In this document: one piece after another, positions 33,954 through 44,577 of the stretch
Layout: each line of letters opens with the position of its first letter
Position numbering within the stretch: position 1 is the stretch's first letter
Assembly (NCBI RefSeq): GCF_000247695.1
Contig: NW_004624747.1
Location: forward strand, 5,085,474-5,149,473
Length of the DNA: 64,000 bases
Reading direction: 5' to 3'
DNA from: Heterocephalus glaber
Lineage: Eukaryota; Chordata; Mammalia; Rodentia; Bathyergidae
Notes under the pieces: generated by a model
What the model saw: only the letters and a program-made list of their open reading frames with translations
Database searches by the model: none
What the model was told of the DNA's origin: nothing
Program-made: the position numbers and the translations under genes

Positions 33954-33959
33954 AATAAA
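33954..33959 (+). terminator. CCDC117: Candidate poly(A) signal 1, CCDC117
   Basis: AATAAA in TATGAATAAAGTAAG context, about 2.3 kb after the stop. Confidence 0.45.
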
Positions 33960-34223
33960 GTAAGTCCAGTTCTCACAAATATTAATCATTTTTTAAAATG
34001 CTACCCATTCTTGAAAAGCTACAAATATAAAATTTAGAAAAGTAATTAGGGTAGGGCTTGGAACCATGAAAAAAATGTTTACCAGCAGGTCCATTTATTA
34101 TTTTGGATTTGGAACTTTTTTCTAATAGTGACAAGAATGGGTGCAGTGCTAGAAAAGTTCTGGGAGATGCTATCAGTTTTACTTTAAAATGAGAATCTGG
34201 TGTTTCTGTATTTTATCATTTTC

Positions 34224-34229
34224 AATAAA
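34224..34229 (+). terminator. CCDC117: Candidate poly(A) signal 2, CCDC117
   Basis: AATAAA in TTTTCAATAAAACTTAAG. GT-rich sequence (GTGTTTTGGACTTTTG) follows within 30 bases, as expected of a downstream element. Confidence 0.55.
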
Positions 34230-34805
34230 ACTTAAGTGTTTTGGACTTTTGAAGGTATTGTATTCCTGCACTTAAATAATTGAAACAGATAAATCCATTG
34301 AGTGGTTTCCACTGAGAGCAGTTTACTGCTCTTGTCAGTATTCAGATGGCAGTCATAACTGAATCTTCAAAAATGTTCAAATGTGGAATTGGAAATGGTT
34401 TATAAGGTTTGCAGAGAATGATTTGGGACCTTTAAAATGGAGAATAGGAAAATTCTGTGATGTTCAGTTACATAGTTCTTATGTGAAGAGTTGATAGGTC
34501 ACTCACTGGGTGGCAGTATTGCTTGCAATATTTACAGTCCTTCTTTGATAAATGTGGATTCTATGTAGTAGGGCAGGGGGTGTTATCTTGGGGTTAGGTG
34601 CAGAAAACAAAGGGTATTTGGTTTTTAATGAAAATTTGAAAATCTATGGCTAAAAGTTGCTGGGTTTACAGGTTTAAAAACTAAAGCCTAAGTAAATAGT
34701 AATAATTTAACTCAATTTAGCAGGTTGTGTTCTTCCCACTTGCACAGTTGATTTTAGAGTCTTCTTGTAGCAATACCTGAGATGTCGTTTAGATTTCACT
34801 GAAGT

Positions 34806-34811
34806 AATAAA
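34806..34811 (+). terminator. CCDC117: Candidate poly(A) signal 3, CCDC117
   Basis: AATAAA in GAAGTAATAAAGAGTGG, followed by GGTTCAGGCTGTGTAA. It is the last hexamer before repeats resume. Confidence 0.5.
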
Positions 34812-34929
34812 GAGTGGTTCAGGCTGTGTAACATTAAGCTCCTTGAGAAAATAGAATTTTGTGTCTATCAGTTTGATTCAAATATTTTAGCTCTGTTGCT
34901 TTCCTAGTCATCAGACTACCAGCAGGGCT

Positions 34930-35310
34930 TTTTTTTTTTTTTTTTTTGATCCAGTGGCACTTTTTGTTCTTTTGCAACAGGTTCACATCCAGGCTGGCCT
35001 TGAACTCAAGAGTTTCTCCTGCTCTCACCTCCCTCCCAAGTGCTAGGATTATAGGCATGTGCCACCACACTCAGGGAATTTTAGAAATGAAGTAGACAGT
35101 TAAAATGCAGTTTAGCCAGGCGTGGTGACATGCCCCTGTAATCCCAGCACTGGGGAGGCTGAGGTAAGAGGATCACAAGTTTGGGCCCAATATGGGCAAT
35201 TTAGCAAGATCCAATCTCAAAATTAAAAAAAAAAAAAAAGACAAGATATGTAGCTCAGTGCAAAAGCCTTTGGTTCAATCCCTAGTACTGCCAAAAAAAA
35301 AAAAAAGTGA
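34930..35310. repeat. B1 and ID SINEs between CCDC117 and XBP1
   Basis: B1 (-) 34930-35075, B1 (+) 35113-35235, ID (+, older, truncated) 35238-35305. Confidence 0.8.
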
Positions 35311-35700
35311 TGTTTGTCAGGTAAAAAAGGCAAAAACCAAGACCAGACCAGGCCATAACAAACCTTTATTGTAGGGACAGTCTGCTGGGCTGTCTCAGAA
35401 CAAAGGAGAGACAAAAGCAATATGGCCAGGATGGGGAGTGCTTCTTGTAGGAGCTGGGGTGGGCCTTGTGGGAGCTGGGGTGGGGTTGAGTGAGGTACTG
35501 GCTACGGACTGGAGGAGCCTGTTATGTCACCAGCTGTTAGGAGAGCAAGTATTAGGTTACTCTTTTGGTGGGAGTAGGGGCATGTTGGGAAGAAGGTAGC
35601 TATTATATACAGCAGCTACCCTAAATTGGAGGGAAATCTATCAATGTTGACTTTCAACATGTTTGGTGGGGAAGCCGTTCTTCTGTCTCTTGATGAACTT
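35311..35700 (-). other. Possible LTR fragment, unassigned
   Basis: The minus strand carries CAATAAAGGTTTGTTATGG (around 35355-35373) followed by GC-rich sequence with GGGAGCTGGGGTGGG repeats on the opposite strand. This looks like an LTR R/U5 edge, but no family or terminal TG/CA pair is certain. Confidence 0.3.
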
Positions 35701-35734
35701 TAAAAGTAATAAGGGTAAAGAGTAAACTAGGAGG

Positions 35735-35925
35735 GCTGGGGATTTAGCTCAGTGGTTTTGCCACCTGCTGCGCAAGTGCAAGGACCCGAATTCAATCCCC
35801 AGTACCAAAAGAAAAAAAAGGAAGCTTAATTTTTGGGGGCGGGGGGCGGGGACAGACTGGGGATTAAATTTAGGACCTTGAGCTTTCGAGGCAGGGGACC
35901 GCACCACTGAGCTAAATCCCTCGCC
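35735..35925. repeat. Opposed ID pair
   Basis: ID (+) 35735-35817 and ID (-) 35835-35925, separated by the duplicated GGAAGCTTAATTTT / GGAAGCTAGATTTT target site of the second element. Confidence 0.85.
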
Positions 35926-37600
35926 CAGGAAGCTAGATTTTAAATGATACTTTAAAATGCTTCTAGAGTAGGCAGTATTACCTTCTGCCCACCATTGTGT
36001 TCTTTTGCCCAACCACATCTAGTACAAAAGCAAGAAAGCAGATTGTATTCATGAGGCCCAGAGAAATGACCTGCATGCGTCTTATCACCACCATCTTTAA
36101 TCTCCACTATGGGACAGCCCTTTAATTTTGTGGAGATTGCTTTGATGTTGTGAAAAGATCCTGATTTTTACTTTTAACCATTCAGTCTGGTGTTTCAAAA
36201 TGAAAATGGCCTTGATTACCAGGTGTTTTCTCAAGACTGGACACAGTGTTTGGTATTTTTCACCCATCTCTGCAAGAAATGAAAATGCTGATCTAAATTA
36301 TGTCCTATCCTGTTGGTACAGCTGCCTCTTTCATATGATGTCACTGAATGTAAATGACTTAAGCCTCTATTTCCAGATGCTTATGCTATCACAGGAGACA
36401 AAAAAATGCATCTATTCTTAACTACATCTGCTTATATAATCCCTAAATAGATTTTTGGCTCTGAAGTTTTCAGTGAACTAGGCAAAGTAGTTTTCAATCA
36501 TGAGGACAACTAGAAAAGGTCCTGGTATTTACAGTATAGAAACAGCCCAAGAAAGCTTGCATAGCTGAGCACTAAGATTGGGCTCTAGCTTTTGCATGAC
36601 GCTCTTAGCCTAAGTTGCCTGCAAGTATGCTATGGACACACTTTAGTTACAACCAACATGTTCCCCTATACTTGTGACATTGGCCAGCTTTTCTTCATGG
36701 CTTGGAATTCCCTAATCCCTTTTTCCTCTTATGTGTTCATCCACTTTGACCTCTCTGGAAATACATATCATTTAAATGCTAAATGGGCATAGGTGAAATA
36801 ATTTCTAGAAACAAGGGACGTTCCTTACTATCTTGTAAGATTCCCAAAGAAACAAAAAAACAAAATGAAGTATGAGGTTATTGTCACTGTAGTCTGGGTG
36901 TTAATATTTAGAATTTTTTTCCTAGATTCTTAGAAAAAAAATAGCTCTTGTGTAGAAACAATTCTGTGAGATAAAGCCTTAAATGGATTAGGAGATAAAA
37001 GCTAACTTTTAAGGTTTTAAGATGGTGCCTGGCACATATGAAGTGCTTATAAGGCACCATCTCTTTGATTCTTACTACCTTTAGAGATAGTTACTCTTCA
37101 CAGCCAAGGAAATGTGATTTTTTTCCCCCCAGAATTACCCAGCGCATGGAGTTTGAGTCTAGAAACATTCTTAATTTGTTTAACAGCAAGACTCATTGGC
37201 CTGTAATCCCAACTGCTCAGTAGGCTGGGGCAGGAGGATCACAAGTTGAAGGCCAGTGTAGCTTTAAAAAGGCTGGGGTGGAGCTCTGCAGTAGAGCTGG
37301 TGGTTCAATCCTCAGTGCTACCAGAAAAGATATAACAAAACAGTAGCTAGGGCTCTAGGTCTGCTACTTACTGTGATATTGGTCAATTAGGGTAAAGAAA
37401 CTGTCTCAGAACTGATAGTAACTACTCAAATTGTGGATTGTAGCATTATAGCAGCCAGGAATTGATACAGGCAGTAATTAAAGTGGAAAAGCCTTCAATT
37501 ACTTTAAAAAGTGGCATGTTCACTAGTTGGATAAATTACCACCACAGCAAATGGTAAAACATGTAGTGAGAAAAAATTACTTACAGCCCTAGAAGTCAAG
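35926..37600. other. Convergent intergenic stretch, mostly unique
   Basis: Only a short B1 piece (+, 37195-37262) and an ID piece (+, 37268-37325) are seen. No coding sequence is recognised. It separates the 3' ends of CCDC117 and XBP1. Confidence 0.6.
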
Positions 37601-37609
37601 AGAACAAGG

Positions 37610-38206
37610 ACTCTGCATTGCACTTTTTTAATTGCGTGGGTAGTTTTAAATAAATGAAGAAAGCACCTCTCCAAAGATTCACTAGCAGAAAACGAATTCT
37701 ATCAAAGCATTTACACAGTAAATTTCCATAACTTTAGGGAAAATTCTTAATCCTCACTTGAACTGTAGATGAGGGAAAAAGTGCCCCCATCAGGTGGTTT
37801 ACTTGTGGAAGCAAACTAAAGGACCTAAAATCAGAGGCAAGCCTGGGATGCCAAGAAAGAGGAAAGAGAAATGATGAAGGGCTATTCACAAATTTCATGT
37901 TTACTTTCTGGCAAATGTCAGATAAGCCTTAAGTATTGTCGGGGTAAACTACCATCTTTCACACTTAAAAGTACAGTCTCAAAAGCTGTAGTTTTGCGTT
38001 ACTGTAATATATCTGGATACCTTGGACTGCCAGATGTCAAAAGACAATACTTGGAGTCATCTGTGACGTTTGAGCAAAGACTTTAGAGGAACCCTCTAGA
38101 ACTGTATACCCTCTACTTTGGTTTTTTGAGTGAAGCACAGGCAGGCTTCTTTGGTAGCCTCTGGGCAGTGTAATAGTCAAGAAAAAGAACAGTATTGCAT
38201 TATTCC
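37610..38206 (-). other. XBP1: XBP1 3' UTR (approximate)
   Basis: Minus-strand sequence after the XBP1s stop, free of repeats. A minus-strand ATTAAA at 37632-37627 is the nearest plausible poly(A) signal. The exact end is not determined. Confidence 0.5.
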
Positions 38207-38764
38207 TTAGACACTAATCAGCTGGGGGAAAAGTTCATTGGCAAAAGTGTCCTCCCAAGAATGATTTATACTAAGCGGAGAGGACATATCACTGAATGGG
38301 GAAGGAGAGCCCTCATATCCACAGTCACTATAAGCATCCAGCAGGCAGGAAGATGGCTTCAGGGAGTGGCTGGATGAAAGCAGGTTTGAGATACCCAGCT
38401 CTGGAATGAAGTCATCTTCTGCAGGTTCTTCCTTCACCGAGACAATGAATTCAGGGTGATCATTCTCTGAGGGGTTGAGGGGTGCTTCCTCAATTTTCAC
38501 TACCACATTAGGTTGGCTCTCTATCTCAGAGGGTATCTCTAAGATTAGAGGCTTAGTATAGACATGGTCAAAACGAATTAGTTCATTAATGGCTTCCAGC
38601 TTGGCTGATGACGTCCCCATTGAAAGAGAAAGGGAGGCTGGTAAGGAACTAGGTTCTCCTGGGAAGACCTCTGGGAGCTCTTCCAGGCTGGTAGACTCTG
38701 GGGAAGGGCATCTGAAGAACATGACTGGGTCCAAGTTGTCCAGAATGCCCAACAGGATATCAGA
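38207..38764 (-). CDS. XBP1: XBP1 coding exon 5 (dual-frame start)
   Basis: The acceptor CTCTTGCAG precedes [17 protein letters not shown]. The first 187 bases are open in both the XBP1s and XBP1u frames. The XBP1s stop is TAA at 38209-38207. Confidence 0.95.
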   Translation of the reverse strand, partial: SDILLGILDNLDPVMFFRCPSPESTSLEELPEVFPGEPSSLPASLSLSMGTSSAKLEAINELIRFDHVYTKPLILEIPSEIESQPNVVVKIEEAPLNPSENDHPEFIVSVKEEPAEDDFIPELGISNLLSSSHSLKPSSCLLDAYSDCGYEGSPSPFSDMSSPLSINHSWEDTFANELFPQLISV

Positions 38765-41700
38765 CTGCAAGAGACAAAAAAGGAAATACAGTGCAACTAT
38801 TAGAATACATATGAAAGTCTACTAAGAAATTCTTAGTATTAGGTTCATAATGTAAATTAGTTGTTATGCTATAAGATGACCCCAAGACCCACCAGACCCA
38901 TTTATCTGTACTTCAATCCACATTGTAAATTAACAGGTGAGTGCAAAGTGTTTGATGTTAACCTCTAACCCCACTAAAAAAATTAGCTTCTCTTGACTTC
39001 TATTGGACATATCAGATACCAAATAAGTGGAATAAACCAGTTATACGACACTTCAGTAAATTAGAATGATCCCTACCTCAGAGTCTGAAGAGTCAATGCC
39101 ATCAGAATCCATGGGGAGATGTTCTGGAGGGGTGACAACTGGGCCTGCACCTGCTGCAGAGGTGCACGTAGTCTGAGTGCTGCGGACTCAGCAGACCCGG
39201 CCACCGGCCTCACCCCATCCCCCTGCAAGAAAAACCAAAGTGAATAAGCAACCACAAGTCTCCAAGGAAATGCTCACTAGGCAGCTGTGATTCTCAGCTC
39301 CCAAGAAAGCTGAAACTATTCTTTAGAGCTGAAATCTTTCCCTTACTCTTGTTTTCTTCAGTCCTCAAGAGATGAGAAAGACTTAACTTTTCATTGATTT
39401 TCTGTGCCCTGAAACATTTTTCAAACAAAGAATTCAGGCATATTGATAGTTTCTCTCTTCTTCTCCCCCTACCCCCTTGCTGGGGAACTGAACCCAGGGC
39501 CTTCACAATGAGGTACATCCCCAGCCCTTTTTAAAATTTTATTTTGTTGCCCAGGCTGAGCTCAAACTTGTAGTCCTACTGCCTCAACCTTATGAGTACC
39601 TGGGATTACAAATGTACTCTACTATGCCAAATCCTAGAATCTTTTTGAATAGTAATTTTTAAAAAAGTTTTTCTAAACAATCCCTGCACAGTGTAAAACT
39701 GCCTTATTGCCTATTTCAGACCACTTAGGCACTGGATTTGCCATTATGCCAACTAAAATCTGTACTTCATCCTTCTCTTATCACATAGTCACTGTCACAG
39801 TGAATCTTCTATTCATTCATATTCATCAAAAAACTATAAACAGGGCCGGGATTTAGCTCAGTGTTTCCGGCGCCTGCCTCGCAAGCACAAGGTCCTGAGT
39901 TTGATCCCCGGTACCAAAAGAAAACCCCACAAAAAACTATAAACAGAGACAAAGATAGAGTGACAGGGTCTAGCTATGTATTCAAGCTGGACTTGAACTC
40001 ACTATATAGGCAAGACTGGTCTCAAATCCATAGCTATCCTGCTGCCTCAGCCTTCCGGTATTGGGATTACACCCATGTGCCACCATGCCCTGGGAAAAAA
40101 ATTATTATTTTTTTTTTTTCAGCACTGGAAGTCTGATTGAGGCTCTCTGTGATGCTTGCATGGTTCACCTCATCTCTATCAGTATTTACTGTACTTGTTC
40201 TGAGAACCATTTAACTTAATTAGTACTATTCACTACACACTTGAAAATGTTACTAAAGAACACTGTCTGCATGACGCATCATAAAACTAAGGAAAAATCT
40301 CAAAAATGCTTTTGATCAGAGGTTCAGTATGCAAACATAATCTGTGTCTTGTCATCTGGAACCAATTCTCAAATGACACCAAATCAAAATGATTTACCTT
40401 GGCCTGTGCTTCTGACTCTGCCTCCGCCTCCTCTTCAGTAACCAGGGCCTCCATCCCCAAGCGCATCCTTAATTCCTGGTTCTCAATTACAAGGCCATGA
40501 GTTTTCTCTCGTAAAAGCCGATTTTCTAGCAAAAGTTTTTGGTTCTGGAAAAGTTAGTAAGAGGCAATTATTAAAATATCTAATTCTTTCACTTATGAAT
40601 CTACCTTGATGAAGTTTCACTATAATTGTCTTCCTTCTTGGATTTCTGGAAAAATCTACAGGTAGTTGTTCTTAGTATTAGAAGGCTAGGCCATAATTAC
40701 GGAGAGAAAAAAAAAAGCTATTTCAGAAATGGTATTTCATGGCATCAAAAGTAACACAATGCCTCCAACTACTCATATAGACTTCAGCAAAGGGTGACCT
40801 GTAGCTTTAATTTAGGTATGACATTTTATAATACCCTATCTCAAATTGGCATGTAATAATAAAGTGATAGTAGTGAACTGTATTAAAATTTTTTTTTGGT
40901 ACAAGGAATCGAACTTGGGTCCTTGTGCTTGCGAGGCAGGCGATGGAACCACTGAGCTAAATCCCTGGCCCTTAGAAATGTTTTTAAAAAAGAAACATTG
41001 CTGCTAAAATGACTCATGTTTCATACAAGAACCATCTAATGGTTCATATGATAAAAGACCAATATAAATAATCCTTGCGTATTCAAGATGTGTGATAGGC
41101 AGCAATTTAAGATTAGATTCCAGGTGCATTCTATAAGGGAAAGGAAAACTGTAGTGAACTTTTGTCTACACCAGCTTCCTATCCTTATTTTTTTAGCACT
41201 CACTAAACACTAACAGATTTAGTACCAAATGCCAAGGGTCAATCACTTCCACTCTCAATAAGCTTCACCACTTCAACTATCAAAACTACAGTGTCTGCTT
41301 ACATTTAAAAATTTTTACTACAGTAAAAGACACTTTGCCATGGGCCAGGGATTTAGCTCAGTGGTTCTGCCACCTGCCTTGCAATCACAAGGTCCCCAGT
41401 TTGATCCCCAGTTCCAAAAAAAGAAAAAGATACATTGCCATTAATCCCCCCAAAATACTCCCATTTACTTCGAAGAGTTCTAGAACTGCTCCAGAAAGTG
41501 GCAAGAACAGTGGGATAAGTGTGTTCAAAATGAGGGGGAGTATTTCTGAGGGAGATTAGCAGCAATGTGTCTTTTACTGTAATATTTTTTAAAACTTTAA
41601 ATATTAACTGTATTTTTCCATCACCCCTTAGCTACACTAACTTAGACTAAACTTTTAGTTACATACTTAGCTGTACTCTAAAAGGGGCTTGAAACAACTT

Positions 41701-42944
41701 GGGGTGGGCAACTAATACCAGAACATTCATCAAGGCGGGTTATACAACAGATAAGAGTTTGTCTTTAAGTAGTTTTACCTCCTCTTCCAAATCCACTACT
41801 TGTTGTTCCAGCTCACTCATCCGAGCTTTCTTTCTATCTCTGGCAGTCTGAGCTGCTACTCTGTTTTTCAGTTTCCTGAGAAGAAGCATAAACATACTGA
41901 ATCATCTCAAATCTTTACACCTTCATTTAAAAACTTGGCCAGCTGCTTTCATTCTAATTTACAGTACAAAGTAAAGCAATGGTAAAATACACGTCATGCT
42001 CCTCCCCTCAATAAAACCAAATAAAAAATAACAGCCTCTGCCAGTCTGGCTTGAAGACTTATTCTCAGCCTCATCCTGAACACAAACCCTGTTCCTCTTG
42101 CATCATGAGAATCTTTCCTCCTTCCTCACCGTTTCCTGATTCCAATTCCCTTGAACATGACCCAGCGTGGGCTGATTACATCTGGCCGTGAGGGCTGCAA
42201 GGACTCAAGCCCTCCCTCCCCAAACCCAAGTCAGGTTGCAAGTGCCGACGGCTTGCCCCGGCCCTCTAGCAGACATTATTCAGCACAAAAGGCACAGTGA
42301 TCGGAAAGACTAAGCGCTAGGTACACTACATGCAGGTACATTTTAAGGGCACAGAGACAGAGCTTGGCTAGAAAGCCCTGCAGGGCTCCCAGCTCTCAAC
42401 AGCTCGGTCATTTCAGCTTTGCGACTCTCAAAAAAAAAAAGCAGCCAAACTAAGAAGAAGCTGATCCACTTCATGTTACAGCTGAATCCACCGGGCTGCG
42501 GGATGGGCCGGGATGGGCCTTCGGTGGTCACACAGCCCAGGTGCCCGCATGCCCGGCTCTGGTTTCTCCAACTAGATAGGAAAGTGCAGCGAGTCGGCCC
42601 GGGCTGCCCTGGACTCTAGCCAGCGCGGCGGATCCGGTCAGCCCCGCCCCTCCGCCCCGCCGGCCCGGCCCGGCCCGGCCCCGGCCCCGGCCCCGGTCCC
42701 AGCCCCTCGCCCACCTCCTCAGCGCCTTCTCCTCGGGGCTCAGATGCGTCAGGCGCTGTCGCTTGCGCGCCTGGGGCGGCCCCCCACTCGCCGCCTCAGG
42801 ACTGGCCCCTTTCTGGCCCGGCACCATAAGTGGCAGGCCCCCGCTGGTGGGGGCTCCGGTGGCAGTGGCGGCGGCCTGGCTGGACAGAAGCAGTACTTTG
42901 GGGGCCCCAGAGGCCGGGGTCGGCGCCGCTGCCACCACCACCAT
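38207..42944 (-). CDS. XBP1: XBP1, X-box binding protein 1, spliced form XBP1s (complete CDS)
   Basis: XBP1 is the bZIP transcription factor of the unfolded-protein response. IRE1 cuts 26 nt from its mRNA in the cytoplasm, which shifts the frame and makes the active XBP1s. Coding exons are 42944-42715, 41875-41779, 40544-40398, 39222-39077 (minus 39182-39157 after IRE1) and 38764-38207: 1152 bases, 383 residues. The basic region is at about residues 60-95 ([24 protein letters not shown]). The leucine zipper follows at about 99-140 ([16 protein letters not shown] to [10 protein letters not shown]). The transactivation domain follows the frame switch ([15 protein letters not shown] to [16 protein letters not shown]). 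All nuclear introns are GT-AG and in phase. It is convergent with CCDC117. Confidence 0.97.
38578..42944 (-). CDS. XBP1: XBP1u, unspliced isoform
   Basis: Without IRE1 cutting, exon 4 stays in the first frame ([15 protein letters not shown]). Exon 5 is then read to a stop at 38580-38578, giving 268 residues (mouse 267, human 261 as I recall). The tail holds the hydrophobic region ([16 protein letters not shown]) that brings the nascent chain to the ER membrane. The C-terminal pause peptide ends [11 protein letters not shown] and stalls the ribosome so that IRE1 can reach the mRNA. In the pause peptide the sequence reads PPFLFQWG, where human and mouse have PPFLCQWG as I recall them. Confidence 0.93.
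39077..39222 (-). CDS. XBP1: XBP1 coding exon 4 (contains the IRE1 intron)
   Basis: 146 bases, or 120 after IRE1 excision, so only the spliced form keeps frame with exon 5's long open frame. It starts [15 protein letters not shown]. Acceptor TTGCAG, donor GTAGGG. Confidence 0.95.
39157..39182 (-). promoter_or_regulatory. XBP1: 26-nt IRE1 (unconventional) intron of XBP1
   Basis: On the minus strand the segment is bounded by CCG/CAGC on the 5' side and CTG/CAGC on the 3' side, the CNG/CNGN loops cut by IRE1 and religated by RTCB. It begins CAGCACTCAGAC and ends GTGCACCTCTG. The segment appears identical to the human one as I recall it. Removal joins [14 protein letters not shown], the XBP1s frame. 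Confidence 0.96.
39465..40972. repeat. SINEs in XBP1 introns 2-3
   Basis: Older ID (-) 39465-39525, B1 (-) 39530-39635, ID (+) 39843-39928 flanked by AAAAACTATAAACAG on both sides, B1 (-) 39958-40095, ID (-) 40886-40972. They lie between exons 4 and 3 and between exons 3 and 2, not in coding sequence. Confidence 0.85.
40398..40544 (-). CDS. XBP1: XBP1 coding exon 3 (leucine zipper)
   Basis: 147 bases, encoding [20 protein letters not shown] to [10 protein letters not shown]. It carries most of the zipper heptads. Acceptor TTTTCCAG, donor GTAAAT. Confidence 0.95.
41311..41582. mobile_element. mariner-type MITE with an internal ID SINE (XBP1 intron 2)
   Basis: Inverted termini TACTACAGTAAAAGACAC (about 41317-41334) and GTGTCTTTTACTGTAATA (about 41567-41584) are near-perfect reverse complements starting after TA, the mariner target. 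The interior (AGAACTGCTCCAGAAAGTGG, GGGATAAGTGTGTTCAAAAT) matches the mariner transposase 3' region at 23820-23945. An ID SINE (+, 41343-41425) sits inside, flanked by CTTTGCCAT / CATTGCCAT. Confidence 0.72.
41779..41875 (-). CDS. XBP1: XBP1 coding exon 2 (basic region)
   Basis: 97 bases, encoding [20 protein letters not shown] and the start of the zipper. Acceptor TTCTCAG, donor GTAAAA. Confidence 0.95.
42715..42944 (-). CDS. XBP1: XBP1 coding exon 1
   Basis: The start ATG (42944-42942) in GGCCATGGTGG context begins [13 protein letters not shown]. The exon ends [16 protein letters not shown] with a split Arg codon at the donor GTGGGCG. The N-terminus is Ala/Gly/Pro-rich, as in other mammals. 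Confidence 0.95.
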
Positions 42945-43021
42945 GGCCAGAGACTGACTACACCAGTGCGAACCGCAACCGCCGCCCAGCAGCCAGCTCC
43001 GCAGCCCAGCCTTTCTAGGGT

Positions 43022-43040
43022 CGTGGCCGTCTGCGATTGG
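43022..43040 (-). promoter_or_regulatory. XBP1: ERSE (CCAAT-N9-CCACG) in the XBP1 promoter
   Basis: On the minus strand CCAAT is followed by exactly nine bases and then CCACG. This is a perfect match to the ER stress response element bound by NF-Y plus ATF6 (or XBP1s). It lies about 80-100 bases upstream of the start codon. ERSE control of XBP1 by ATF6 is established in human. Confidence 0.9.
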
Positions 43041-43440
43041 CCAGTGCTGCGTGATGCACCGCCCAAGCTCGACTTCCATTGGTCCGGTGCTCCCAGCGGG
43101 GGCGGGACGTCCAGCGTGGCGGAGGGCTGGGGAACGGGAGGGATTTTCCACTGTGGCAGTTTTCGCCGGGTTGACTTGCTAGACCTGCGCGAGGGTTGGC
43201 GGGTGCCCAACGAGACCAACAGGCTCATGTGGAGTCCTCAGCAAATGGATATGCCTTACCCCCAGGCTTACGCTTCCCCCCGGAATACCAGGTTTTATTT
43301 TCAAACCCAGAAGTTTTCCAGACTGGGAAATTTTTCTGCCGAAACTAACAGACGATCGGTTGGTTTCCTCAGCCTGACTCGTTTTATCACGCGGGGCTTC
43401 GGGACCGGGGAAAGTGAAAATTCGAGGCGGAGCGCAGATT

Positions 43441-44575
43441 CAACCATGGGTTATTAATAAATAAATAACCTAGAAAGAAATTCTGCTAAATAAGAGCCTT
43501 TAGGAAATCAGGTCGCACATTTTAAAATTAAATTTAGGACATGGAGGGCTTAATAGTATCTCCGGATGGTAAAAGTGCCTAATGCATATAGTTCAGTTTT
43601 TCTAAACTGACTACTGTAAGCGTACAGTATTTTTTTTTTTTTTGCGGTGCTGGAAATCGAACCCAGAGCTTTGAACATGCGAGACTGGCACGGAGCTACA
43701 TCCTCAGCCCCACATCATTTTTTAAAGGGGTGGGAAAAAAAGGTCTCGTGTAAAAATGGAGACCTCAGGATTTACGCCCTGACCCCTCTGGCACAGGGAG
43801 GTTTGAGACTATTGTGAAAGAGGGATTTCCCGGCAGCAAGAGGAGAGCAGTTCAGACACAAGACTGTGGAAAGGGGGAGCACTCACACAACTGAGCACTT
43901 AGGCACGTTGACTTTTTTTTAAAGCAAATCACATAATGCCACGTTCCCTAAAATTACAAAGCAAAACTTTCTTTAACAGAGTTGCTTCCTCGTCCGTGCT
44001 TAGCACTACCAAGGGATGCAAAGATTAGTTAAACTAGTGGACGTTATGCAAAAAGTGAAAGTTAAGACTGCAAGATTCTAAGTGATTGTTCCATGGTATT
44101 AAGTCAGACTGGCTCTTCAGTTATATTTTGGTAGAGTGGGAACAGAATGGGGAGAAGGAACTAAAAACAATTCCTTTTCTTGATATCCAAGCCTTTAAAG
44201 AGACGGCTTTCATTATTCCCAGGGCTGGGCTATAGGCCTCCTAACCTGTATCTTATTGCACAAATTGCCAGAGGGAAAACAATGAATGGTTCTTTAAAAT
44301 GGGCTGGCTCAGCTCAGGACATGTAGAGAATATGCTGTTTCTGTGGCTAGGAAAAGAAGTTGCAGTCATCAGAATTTCTGCAGCACAAAGAAACCTGCCT
44401 CCTTCTGAATTTAGTTCTAATATGTCTCTAGGTGCCAGGAGCAGTATTTCAGTAGAAGTCTTTGGTGTTGTCTTCTGGTTGAGACCATGGTTTTCTGTGA
44501 TTCTAGGGACTGAGTCCAGGGCCTCATGAATGTTGGAGATTGCACGCTCCCACTGAGCTACATATATAGCTGATT
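43441..44575. other. XBP1 upstream region
   Basis: Older ID (-) 43630-43711 and ID (-) about 44490-44570. The remainder is unique and shows no gene. Confidence 0.6.
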
Positions 44576-44577
44576 TC

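Larger units (their letters stand above)
31641..34830 (+). other. CCDC117: CCDC117 3' UTR
   Basis: About 3.2 kb of AT-rich sequence follows the stop with no recognisable SINE, in a window where SINEs otherwise occur every few hundred bases. AATAAA hexamers at 33954, 34224 and 34806 are candidate ends. The first B1 appears only at 34930, just after the last signal. Confidence 0.7.
42560..43440 (-). promoter_or_regulatory. XBP1: CpG island promoter of XBP1
   Basis: CpG-dense sequence spans XBP1 exon 1 and about 500 bases upstream. Minus-strand features include an ERSE (43040-43022), a second CCAAT box (43082-43078), a GC box near CCCGCCCCCGC, and an ACGTC-type half site near 43108. A GGGATTTTCC NF-kB-like site lies at 43140-43149 on the plus strand. 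No TATA box is evident. Confidence 0.82.

Noticed and set aside
42744..43457. 237-codon plus-strand open frame at the XBP1 promoter
   Set aside because: It is antisense to XBP1 exon 1 and its CpG island, and composition explains it. A divergent transcript is possible, but nothing supports a protein.
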